A stretch of 64,000 nt of DNA, taken from the NCBI GenBank assembly GCA_016707785.1, contig JADJGZ010000057.1, positions 49,922 to 113,921 on the forward strand, in the 5' to 3' direction. The translations under genes and the position numbers were made by a program. Under the pieces are notes generated by a model. It did not search any database, was not told where the DNA came from, and saw only the letters and a program-made list of their open reading frames with translations. This DNA is from Bacteroidales bacterium (GTDB lineage Bacteria; Bacteroidota; Bacteroidia; Bacteroidales; UBA4417). Below, piece after piece: positions 29,135-37,312 of the stretch (the first letter of the stretch is position 1; every line of letters starts with the position of its first letter).

Positions 29135-30553
29135 ATGAAAAAACTAATACTTACGCTTGGAGTTCTCATACTCTTGACCTTGTCAGCAAAAACACAGGTA
29201 GCGATTAATACTGATGGTGCAAGCCCTGATAATTCTGCCATGCTGGATGTTAAAGCCACAGATAAGGGTTTTCTTGTTCCCAGGATGACTCAGGCTCAGA
29301 AAACATCTGTTTCAAATCCTGCAACGGGGCTTATTATCTATCAAACCGATGGCTCCACAGGGCTCTACTATAATGCCGGGACAGCTGCAGTACCCGACTG
29401 GATTAAGGTTGGTTCAGGTAGCGGGCAATGGACAAGCAATGGCAGTAACCTATACTATAGTGCAGGAAATGTCGGGATTGGCACGAATGCCCCGTCAGCA
29501 TTGCTGGAGGTTAATGGGGATGCTAAATTTAACGGGCATACAATTGGAAGAGGTGGTGGGAATATTTTAAATAACACCGCAATCGGAAGTCATGCTTTAT
29601 ACGATAACGAGACAGGGAGTAATAACATTGCTATAGGAAATGCTGCACTCCGTTTGAACAAGGCCGGTTCCCGGTCAGTCGCAATTGGTGCTAATGCATT
29701 GTATAAATCAAATAACCTGTTAACTCCCTATAACGCTGACAATATTGCGATAGGTTATTGCTCTATGTTAGGGCCATCATACATTGGAGGCAACATCACC
29801 GGTATTCAGAATACAGCTGTGGGTTCAGAGTCATTAGAAAGAATATCCTCAGGCTCTTCAAATGTGGCAGTAGGTTATACTGCAGGATATAACACCTCAA
29901 GTGGATTTCAGAACACTGCCGTCGGAGCCAGTTCTTTAACACAAAATGTAAATGGCTCGTATAATACAGCAATTGGCTATAATACTGGCCCAAATACATC
30001 GAACCTGTCCAATACAACCACCCTTGGTATCGATGCTTCTGCCACCGCTACCGACCAGGTTCGCATCGGCAATGTTTTTGTTAATTCTATCGGCGGCTAT
30101 GTCAACTGGAGCAATATCTCCGATGGCCGCTTTAAGGAAAACCTGAGTGAAAATGTACCGGGGCTTTCCTTCATTACCCAGCTCCGTCCTGTTACCTACC
30201 GCCTGAACCGCAATGCCATCAATGCATATATCGGGGTTGATGCTGCATACAAAGGAGAGGCGATGAGTGGAATCACCTCTGGTTTTGTAGCCCAGGAAGT
30301 GGAGATGGCAGCTCAGCAATTGGGATATGATTTTTCAGGAGTGGATGCTCCGAAGAATGAGAAGGATGTGTATGCCCTGAGATATTCAGATTTTGTGGTG
30401 CCTTTGGTGAAGGCGGTGCAGGAACAGCAACAGCAAATCACAGATCTTAAAAATGACAATACAGAATTGAAATCAGTTATTGAAGAACTCAGAGCGATCA
30501 ACCTTGCAATTGAGCAAAGGCTTAAAGCGCTTGAAAGCAATCCGGCGAAGTAA
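29135..30553 (+). CDS. Secreted S74-chaperone repeat protein, short form (family copy 6)
   Basis: A 472-residue member. I chose ATG 29135 over the TTG at 29111 because it gives signal peptide MKKLILTLGVLILLTLSAKTQ. The family module ([20 protein letters not shown]) is followed by a distinct segment (LYYSAGNVGIGTNAPSALLE, a phage tail fibre-like motif), then only about ten head-like repeats, the third S74 subtype (SDGRFKENLSENVPG, SGFVAQEVEMAAQQLGYDF) and a long coiled coil (IEELRAINLAIEQRLKALE). The GIGT...LEVNGD segment is typical of tail-fibre and tail-collar-type proteins. A 323-bp intergenic region with a terminator lies upstream, so it is probably the first gene of its own transcript. 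Confidence 0.8.
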   Translation: MKKLILTLGVLILLTLSAKTQVAINTDGASPDNSAMLDVKATDKGFLVPRMTQAQKTSVSNPATGLIIYQTDGSTGLYYNAGTAAVPDWIKVGSGSGQWTSNGSNLYYSAGNVGIGTNAPSALLEVNGDAKFNGHTIGRGGGNILNNTAIGSHALYDNETGSNNIAIGNAALRLNKAGSRSVAIGANALYKSNNLLTPYNADNIAIGYCSMLGPSYIGGNITGIQNTAVGSESLERISSGSSNVAVGYTAGYNTSSGFQNTAVGASSLTQNVNGSYNTAIGYNTGPNTSNLSNTTTLGIDASATATDQVRIGNVFVNSIGGYVNWSNISDGRFKENLSENVPGLSFITQLRPVTYRLNRNAINAYIGVDAAYKGEAMSGITSGFVAQEVEMAAQQLGYDFSGVDAPKNEKDVYALRYSDFVVPLVKAVQEQQQQITDLKNDNTELKSVIEELRAINLAIEQRLKALESNPAK

Positions 30554-30624
30554 TTATTATAATATCAATACAAACCAAAGATCTATATATCTGTTAGATT
30601 AACCATCAGAGCAATAGGGAGAAG

Positions 30625-30652
30625 AAGAAGGAAATGAACCTCCTTCTTTTTT
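30625..30652 (+). terminator. Terminator-like hairpin after family copy 6
   Basis: AAGAAGGA / TCCTTCTT with a 9-nt loop followed by TTTT, 72 bp after the stop at 30553. Confidence 0.5.
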
Positions 30653-30720
30653 CTTAAACTGGTCAGAAAATGAACCTGGCCAGAGTCACCAAACTTCCAA
30701 ATCCCATATAAAAAACGCCA

Positions 30721-32907
30721 ATGAAAAATCTCTTTATTATTGCTGCCCTTCTTCTTGGAATCAGCCTGCAGGCGCAGGTTTCAGTTAACACTGATGGCTC
30801 TGCTCCTGATAATTCAGCCATGCTGGATGTAAAAAGCAGTGATAAAGGGATACTGATACCCCGGATAACATTCGCACAGCGGAATGCCATTGTGAGTCCG
30901 GCTAACGGTTTAATGGTTTATCAGACGGATAATACACCCGGGTTTTATTACAATGCAGGAACATCTGCAAGCCCTGCATGGCAGATTGTAGGAACGGGCT
31001 CCGGATGGGGACTGGCTGGTAACAGCGGGACTGCTGCAGCATCCAACTTTATCGGGACCACCGATAACGTGCCTCTCACATTTAAGGTGAATAACCAGGT
31101 TGCCGGTAAAATTGACCCTGTCTCCAATACCTCCCTGGGCTATCAGTCGATGAACATCACAACAACAGGCATTGAAAATGCAGCATTCGGCTATCAGACA
31201 CTTTCGACCAATACCGTGGGTAACCAGAATTCGGCATTTGGATTTCAATCGTTAAAATCAAATACCAACGGTAACTATAATACCGGAATTGGCCATTGGG
31301 CGATGTATTCCAATACCGTTGGCGATGACAATGTGGGTGTTGGATTGATGGCTTTGTTTACAAATTCTTCAGGACATCATAATTCGGCACTGGGAAATTT
31401 CTCACTTCGTTACAATACTAATGGCTATGGCAATAGCGCATTTGGCTTCAATGCTTTATACGATAATACTTCAGGACTTAATAATACTGGTCTCGGATTG
31501 AATTCACTTTCCTCCAATACCCTGGGAAATGACAACACAGCTGTGGGAAATTCATCCATGCTTTTTAATGTATCTGGAAATCAGAATACTGCATTTGGTA
31601 GTTATTCCCTGTATAACAATGCAACAGGTTCAAACAATACAGCAATTGGCTTTCAGTCAATCTACACAAGCAATTCTTCTGCCTACAATGTTGCCGTTGG
31701 CTATCAATCCATGTTTTGGACGAGCAGTGGCGACGAAAATACCGCCATTGGTTATCAGTCACTTCTTACCAACACAACCGGATACAGCAATGCTGCGGCA
31801 GGAATGCTGTCGATGTACTACAATACCACAGGGTATAGCAATGCAGCATTCGGGGCGAGGAGCTTGTATTCCAACACATCAGGCCACCACAACACCGCTA
31901 TCGGGATGATGGCTATGCATGATAATACATTTGGTTATTCAAATACTGCCATAGGGAATGGCGCCATGTCGTTAAATACAAATGGCAACAATAATACAGC
32001 AGTTGGAACAGGGGCTTTGGCTTCCAGTTCTTCCGGAAGTGAAAATACTGCGATGGGAGTAAATGCCCTTGGAGGCAATAATACCGGTAACTACAGCATT
32101 GCCATTGGAGTGAACGCCCTGGGATCAAGTGCCTGGGGAAATGACAACACCGTGGGTGGCCATGCGGCTATGTATTACAACTTTACCGGCAATTACAATT
32201 CAGCCTGGGGACGAGAAGCCCTGTTGAACAGCACTTCAGATCATAATACCGGACTCGGGTACCATTCTGCCTGGGTTACAACCACCGGTTTTCAGAATAC
32301 TGCCCTTGGATCGAACTCTCTGGTTAACAATACTACCGGTTCCTATAATACAGCAATCGGCTATAATACGGGCCCCAATTCAGCAAACCTAAGCAATACC
32401 ACAACCTTGGGAATTGATGCCCGTGCTACAGCAACTGATCAGGTTCGCATTGGGAATATTTTCGTCAATTCCATCGGCGGCTATGTAAACTGGAGCAATA
32501 TCTCCGATGGCCGCTTCAAGGAAAACCTGAGTGAAAATGTGCCCGGACTATCATTCATTACACAGCTTCGCCCGGTTACCTACCAACTGAATCGTAACGC
32601 CATCAATGCTTATCTGGGACAGGATGCATCCTATAAAGGCGAAGTCATGAGTGGAATTACTTCGGGATTTGTTGCCCAGGAAGTGGAAAAAGCAGCCCAG
32701 ACTCTTGGATATGATTTTTCAGGTGTTGACGCACCTAAAAATGAAAAGGATTTATATGCATTAAGATATTCGGATTTTGTAGTACCATTGGTGAAGGCTG
32801 TTCAGGAATTGAATGCAGCAAATCTATCACAACAAAAGTTTATTGAACAACAAAAAATTGAACTGGCAGAAATGAAATCGAGACTGGAAAAGCTGGAGAA
32901 CCGTTAG
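30721..32907 (+). CDS. Secreted YadA-head-like repeat protein with S74 domain, long form (family copy 7)
   Basis: At 728 residues this is the longest intact member. Signal peptide 1-19 (LGISLQAQ end), family module ([29 protein letters not shown]), then about thirty head-like repeats between residues 130 and 555 (for example NTTGYSNAAAGMLSM). The S74 domain of the third subtype begins at about 585 (NISDGRFKENLSENVPG), with SGFVAQEVEKAAQTLGYDF and a coiled-coil end (IELAEMKSRLEKLENR). Differences in repeat number among copies 2-7 suggest that the units are gained and lost by recombination. A secreted trimeric fibre is the inferred product. No anchoring or T9SS sorting domain is visible. Confidence 0.82.
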   Translation: MKNLFIIAALLLGISLQAQVSVNTDGSAPDNSAMLDVKSSDKGILIPRITFAQRNAIVSPANGLMVYQTDNTPGFYYNAGTSASPAWQIVGTGSGWGLAGNSGTAAASNFIGTTDNVPLTFKVNNQVAGKIDPVSNTSLGYQSMNITTTGIENAAFGYQTLSTNTVGNQNSAFGFQSLKSNTNGNYNTGIGHWAMYSNTVGDDNVGVGLMALFTNSSGHHNSALGNFSLRYNTNGYGNSAFGFNALYDNTSGLNNTGLGLNSLSSNTLGNDNTAVGNSSMLFNVSGNQNTAFGSYSLYNNATGSNNTAIGFQSIYTSNSSAYNVAVGYQSMFWTSSGDENTAIGYQSLLTNTTGYSNAAAGMLSMYYNTTGYSNAAFGARSLYSNTSGHHNTAIGMMAMHDNTFGYSNTAIGNGAMSLNTNGNNNTAVGTGALASSSSGSENTAMGVNALGGNNTGNYSIAIGVNALGSSAWGNDNTVGGHAAMYYNFTGNYNSAWGREALLNSTSDHNTGLGYHSAWVTTTGFQNTALGSNSLVNNTTGSYNTAIGYNTGPNSANLSNTTTLGIDARATATDQVRIGNIFVNSIGGYVNWSNISDGRFKENLSENVPGLSFITQLRPVTYQLNRNAINAYLGQDASYKGEVMSGITSGFVAQEVEKAAQTLGYDFSGVDAPKNEKDLYALRYSDFVVPLVKAVQELNAANLSQQKFIEQQKIELAEMKSRLEKLENR

Positions 32908-33379
32908 CAATTATACTCAATCGCAATGAATTAGCCCCAAAGGGGAGCCATTGGTTCAAAGCAAGATTCTTGCAGATTGAGTTATACCGGGGCGCACTGG
33001 TATTCTCCGCCAGCCGGCGGATCGCAAAATAATTCAACAACGGTAAACAAGAAATTCCTGGCATTTTATTTGGAATTCCTTTAATTCTATAGATGAAATA
33101 GTATGCGAAAGAAATACATCTGCTTATAAAGGTATATCTTAGAAAAGAATTAAAAATAATTGCAGTGTTTCAAAAAAAAATTCAATTAATAATTTTTCCA
33201 AATTAATTTTTTAATGATTCCAGTCCTTTGTCAGATAAGGGTTTCAATTATTTCCATTATAAAGTTTCAACGAAAACACCGATAGATAATTATAAATCAA
33301 GTGTATACAATTATCAGAATATTTCCTTATCTTTAAAAAAACTTTAATTTAGCAGTCATAAATAAATTAAAAAACAGGT
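32908..33379. other. AT-rich intergenic region with one palindrome
   Basis: No gene seen. It contains the CG-rich palindrome at 33006-33022 and then about 300 bp of very AT-rich sequence with A and T runs leading into the lysine-rich protein gene. No clear promoter could be assigned. Confidence 0.6.
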
Positions 33380-34059
33380 ATGAAGGCCATTAAATTTTCA
33401 GAAAAAGAATTAGAACTCCTGAAAGAACAATACCGCGAAGAGCTTGCCAGTGCTCAAAATTATGTTGAACAAATCAGGGAAATTCTAAAAAAATTAGGTT
33501 CTACACCAAAATCTCAAAAGAATTATCTGATGAGAAACCAGTAAAAAAAGAAAGAAAAAAAGAGCAAAAGAATAAAGCAATTGAGGTAAAAGTGCCAAAA
33601 AAACGTGGCCGTAAACCCAAAAGTCTGACACAATCAATAGCAGTGAAACCTGTTGTTGATGAACCAAAGACACCAAAAGTGCCTGGTAAAAGAGGCCGCA
33701 AACCAAAAGTTGCAGTCGCTGCTGTTGAATCTCCGGTAGTTGTTGCACCTGTGGCTCCAGTTAAAAAAGAGAGAAAAAAGACCGCTCCAAAAACTGTGAA
33801 GGTTACTGAACCGGTGGTTAAAGCAAAGCCCATCAAGAAACCGGTGGTTAAAAAAGTAGTAAGTGTTAAAGCCTCTGTGGGTGCAACACCTTCGAAGCCT
33901 GTGACCCAAAACGTTACTGCCCCTGCTCCAAAACCCGAAAAAAAAACAGTTAAGAAAATTGTTAAAAAAACAACTCCAACTAAAAAGGTAAAAGATGCTG
34001 CAAAGCCTGCTGAACCAAAGGTTGAAGGAGTTACCCCTCCTGCTGAAGGAACAAAATAA
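33380..34059 (+). CDS. Lysine-rich AT-hook/histone H1-like protein, apparently frameshifted
   Basis: Two frames together make one sensible protein. ATG 33380 begins MKAIKFSEKELELLKEQYRE, a helical N-terminus of ~43 residues, but this frame stops at 33544. From about 33505 the -1 frame continues KISKELSDEKPVKKERKKEQ and runs to TAA 34057. The C-terminal part has two RGRKPK AT-hook-like motifs (PKKRGRKPK, PGKRGRKPK) followed by Pro/Ala/Lys-rich repeats like the tails of bacterial histone H1-like proteins. A missing A in CCAAAATCTC would explain the shift; a GTG at 33592 would otherwise start a 155-residue protein. I infer DNA binding by charge and the AT-hook motifs. A terminator follows at 34113. 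Confidence 0.6.
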
Positions 34060-34112
34060 TAATCTATTATTCCGAATAGGAAAAAAATAGAACTTCTTTG
34101 CCATCAAAAATG

Positions 34113-34141
34113 AAAAGCCTGCTATATTCGGCAGGCTTTTT
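34113..34141 (+). terminator. Rho-independent terminator
   Basis: AAAAGCCTGC / GCAGGCTTTTT with an 8-nt loop, 54 bp after the AT-hook gene stop: a classic stem with U-tract. Confidence 0.8.
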
Positions 34142-34265
34142 AATTCTGTGCTATTTCATTTTGTGACTCCTAAGAATTCGGATGTTAAGGTATTTCTGAC
34201 GCTGCAATGATACCGCTTCAAGCCAACAGCTTCTCATAGGGAGCTCTTACAAGGATATCCAACAT

Positions 34266-35474
34266 TCACGCTCTAATGGGATTCATCATTTTTCCCATAA
34301 AAAGGATACTTCCATTTTTATTATCCCTGATAACAAAAAGAAAGGGGTGATCTGCCCTGAATTCCTTTGCAATTTCAATGGGCTTGGCACTTGTTTCCTT
34401 TACCATAATAACCGCTGTTGCAGCAGCAGCCTCTGTTCCCGCTTCATCAAGTTTTATAAATGCCTGATGGATCACCTTACTGATATATAGATCAGCAGCC
34501 GGCGACATGGCAGAAAAATCGGAAACAAATGGTGTGAAAGCATCGGGCATTCCCATGGAAGACAATTTTTCTTCCAGGTTGAATTTCGTTTCCATTTTGA
34601 ATTTAGGAATGGAAACACTTACTTCCTGATTCATCATAGCAGTGGTCACAGAATTGAAATATTGATAATTGAATTTTTCCTCCAACCTTTTTATGCCTTC
34701 TTTTTCCCGCGGAAGAAAAATGATCAATGATGCCCGGCTCCCCTCATATGGAATTTCCAGCGCTTTCAATTCTGTGTCTTCATAATAATTATAGCCAGAC
34801 AAGTCATTCATAAAGGGAAAAGTAACCTTCTCCTTTCCCGACAGGTAAAAGTTTTTTTCATCCGACAAATGTTTCATAAATGGATGGTTCCATGCACCAT
34901 AGAAATAGATGGCATTCACCAGTACCAGTTTTGTATCCGGCGATAAATCATCAGGATTCAACAGGTTCTTGATTTTATCTTCTGTCTTCTCTTCCACCCA
35001 ATGATTAATGTTGAGCCTGGCATTTTCTCTTTCAACTTCCTTCGAGAAATCCACATTCTTTATTTCAGGATTATACGCTGATGAAACAAGGTCGAGATAA
35101 CTTTTATGAAAGGGATAATCCGCTTGTGCCCATAGTCCATTGGCCGTTCTTAATTTAAATTCAGTGTCTTTTTCTGAAATCAATTGATGGAGCAGCTTCT
35201 TGTAGTTATTATGAAAGTCTGCACCTTCACCAAAATAAAGTGTCTTTCGCATTTGCTCTGCAGTGCGCGATGAAGCCCCGGCGTAGGTCATGGCTAATGC
35301 TGTTGAGATGCTGAAAGGTGAATAAAAAAGATTGGAAGAAGATTGATTTCTCAGCTGATGAAACAGATCAAAAGAAAACTGATTATTACCGGCTACAATT
35401 TCCTTCTCAGGAGGTTCACTTTGTGAAATCAATGGAAAAAGCAGGAATAGCAATGGAAGGAGCAGGGTTTTCAT
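34266..35474 (-). CDS. Serpin family protease inhibitor, secreted
   Basis: A 402-residue serpin of full family length. Signal peptide MKTLLLPLLFLLFPLISQS. Serpin landmarks are present: the FYSPFSISTALAMTYAGAS segment (residues about 43-62), LVLVNAIYFYGAWNHPF in the middle, the hinge EAGTEAAAATAVIMV of the reactive-centre loop, and RADHPFLFVIRDNKNGSILFMG near the end. The hinge has the small-residue run (AAAATA) required for loop insertion, so an inhibitory mode is expected. The P1 residue cannot be fixed without alignment. Bacterial serpins are uncommon; this one is exported and might protect the cell from external serine proteases or guard against its own. It stands alone, convergent with the AT-hook gene. 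Confidence 0.9.
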   Translation of the reverse strand: MKTLLLPLLFLLFPLISQSEPPEKEIVAGNNQFSFDLFHQLRNQSSSNLFYSPFSISTALAMTYAGASSRTAEQMRKTLYFGEGADFHNNYKKLLHQLISEKDTEFKLRTANGLWAQADYPFHKSYLDLVSSAYNPEIKNVDFSKEVERENARLNINHWVEEKTEDKIKNLLNPDDLSPDTKLVLVNAIYFYGAWNHPFMKHLSDEKNFYLSGKEKVTFPFMNDLSGYNYYEDTELKALEIPYEGSRASLIIFLPREKEGIKRLEEKFNYQYFNSVTTAMMNQEVSVSIPKFKMETKFNLEEKLSSMGMPDAFTPFVSDFSAMSPAADLYISKVIHQAFIKLDEAGTEAAAATAVIMVKETSAKPIEIAKEFRADHPFLFVIRDNKNGSILFMGKMMNPIRA

Positions 35475-35978
35475 AATTCAGAAGATTAAATTGCATTCAT
35501 AAGATGCAATTCAATGGAAATTCCATAATGAAGACCAATACGAAAAGAATGAAATGTGATAGAAAACTCTAAATGCTGATTAAATAAGTATTTATCCTTT
35601 GTGGTTTTTGTGGATCATTTGTGGTTTTTGTGTTCGCTTACGGGCTGACTGGATTTACTTTCTACTGGAAAAAAAGTATTCCAAATAAAAAAAAGCACAC
35701 AAATTTCACAAATGAAACACAAATAGACACAAATGATTCTTCGTTCGTCAGATGATAAGTAGGTGGATATTCAGAATACATTATGATGAAAAAATAATAA
35801 ATATTAAACACTAAACGCTAAATTAATAAGTACTTATGGGTGGATAATTTATGGTTTGTTCCCTGACTCTAATCACGAACAGTGCAATTATCCCTTTGTG
35901 AAATCTACGTGACTTCGAGGTTTTGTGTCAAAAAAAATCCCGACACTAACAATGATTTCACAAAACTTAAACTGTCAG
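35475..35978. other. Intergenic region with TTTGTG/CACAAA repeats
   Basis: No gene seen. Repeated TTTGTGGTTTTTGTG units at 35597-35632 face CACAAAT units at 35697-35733 (CACAAATTTCACAAATG, CACAAATAGACACAAATG), forming a loose inverted repeat about 140 bp long. This looks like a small interspersed element of the kind common in Bacteroidota intergenic regions. Confidence 0.5.
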
Positions 35979-37022
35979 TCAGAAGGAAATAGCTTTTTTC
36001 TCACGATTGCTTTTCAAAGCAGCTTCGATCACGACCATTACCTTATAACCATCAATCGCGGTAACCGGCATGGGTTGATCATGGCGTAATGCCCCGAACA
36101 CACCCTCATAAAAAGTCATATAATTCCCCTGTCTTGAAGGAATATAATCCCTGATGGTTTCCCCATTCTTTGTGTAATGAATCAGTCCTTTGCCTCCATC
36201 AGCCTCTTTCCCCCATTCGGAACCTTCTGGTTTAAAACCTTTTAAAAGCATCTCCTCCTGCACATCAGCCCTGGGTTTCAGAAATGAGCCCAGTGTGCCA
36301 TGAAGTACATGCGAATATGCAGGTTCTTTTACAAAAAATCCCGACTTCAACCGGACTCTCTTATCAGCGTAATATAAAAGGATATCGAAATAATCATCTA
36401 CCAGCGATTGCTTGCGAGTGATTCTCAAGTCTGCAAAAACAGCTTCTGGCATGCCGAAAAGGGAGATTGCCTGATCAATGGCATGAGGGCCTAAATCCAT
36501 CAGCAAACCGGCACCTGCATTGGGTTCTTCTTTATGTTTCTTAGGGCTGACCTCCGGCCGATATCGTTCAAACCTGATTTCAGCTTCAATAATATCACCA
36601 AGAACCTTTGAGTTCAATACATCTAAGGCTGTTAGTAATTCACTATCCCAACGGCGATTCTGGTACACCCCGATTTTTAATCCTTTTTCTTCTGCCAACT
36701 TCGCCAAAGTTATCGCTTCAACAGTAGTGGTCGTAAAGGCTTTCTCAACAATGATATGTTTTCCGGCCTTCAGAACTTTTGAAGCATATTCGAAATGGGT
36801 GTAAGTTGGGGTGTTGACAACCACCAGTTCAATATTTTCATCAGCCACGACTTCCTCCAGGGATTCATAGGATTTAACCCCGGGATGATCCGCTTCTATT
36901 CCTTTATGGTTCCTCTCCCATGCACCAATAAGGTTAAATCCGCCATGAACCGACAGAAAAGGAGCATGAAATACTCTCCCGCTCATTCCATAAGACAATA
37001 AAGCAGTCCCGATTTTTTTCAT
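35979..37022 (-). CDS. Gfo/Idh/MocA family NAD(P)-dependent oxidoreductase
   Basis: A 347-residue cytoplasmic dehydrogenase. An upstream ATG at 37091 would add 23 residues of poor sequence; ATG 37022 is preferred because MKKIGTALLSYGMSGRVFHAPFL starts directly with the Rossmann beta strand and the G-x-x-G-x-x-F turn of the YdgJ-like subgroup. The EKAFTTT stretch, with the catalytic-type lysine after the second glycine-rich section, and DLGPHAIDQA with its conserved histidine are both present. Substrates in this family are sugars, inositols and related polyols; which one is used here cannot be told. It is a single gene divergent from the MopE-like protein and shows no relation to the surrounding adhesin family. 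Confidence 0.87.
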   Translation of the reverse strand: MKKIGTALLSYGMSGRVFHAPFLSVHGGFNLIGAWERNHKGIEADHPGVKSYESLEEVVADENIELVVVNTPTYTHFEYASKVLKAGKHIIVEKAFTTTTVEAITLAKLAEEKGLKIGVYQNRRWDSELLTALDVLNSKVLGDIIEAEIRFERYRPEVSPKKHKEEPNAGAGLLMDLGPHAIDQAISLFGMPEAVFADLRITRKQSLVDDYFDILLYYADKRVRLKSGFFVKEPAYSHVLHGTLGSFLKPRADVQEEMLLKGFKPEGSEWGKEADGGKGLIHYTKNGETIRDYIPSRQGNYMTFYEGVFGALRHDQPMPVTAIDGYKVMVVIEAALKSNREKKAISF

Positions 37023-37130
37023 ACAAAATAGTTTCAGATGCTTGCCTGCAAAAATGCAATTAATGTCTGAAAATACACCGGATTTCTTCATTTTGCTGAA
37101 AAGTAAAACCGGCGTTTGATGTAATGAATG

Positions 37131-37145
37131 TGTCCGACTTCCTGA
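37131..37145 (+). repeat. 15-bp upstream element TGTCCGACTTCCTGA, copy 2
   Basis: Identical to 18122-18136. It lies 167 bp before the ATG at 37313 of another family gene and about 40 bp before the -7 box at 37185. Confidence 0.5.
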
Positions 37146-37184
37146 AATCGAACTTATATTTATGTTATTTCATATGTAGTTTCC

Positions 37185-37192
37185 TATATTTG
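37185..37192 (+). promoter_or_regulatory. -7 box (TATATTTG) before the MopE-like gene
   Basis: An exact TAnnTTTG match 120 bp before ATG 37313. It argues against the longer open frame that begins at 37124, which would place the promoter inside the gene. No clear -33 element. Confidence 0.4.
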
Positions 37193-37312
37193 TATTATAA
37201 AACCCAAATTCAATTTTTTTTAGTTACAAATCTACTGGTATTCCGGCAGCTTTTTTCAAGCCATAGTGTTGTTTTTCAGGCACTACTGTCAGAATCTGTG
37301 AAAAATAGCTTT

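Noticed and set aside
18318..32907. S74 repeat genes as part of a prophage
   Set aside because: No phage structural, lysis, terminase or integrase genes occur nearby, and each gene has a bacterial signal peptide.
33500..33515. Programmed -1 frameshift site in the AT-hook gene
   Set aside because: CCAAAATCTC does not fit the X-XXY-YYZ slippery pattern and I see no stimulating stem downstream, so a lost base is more likely.
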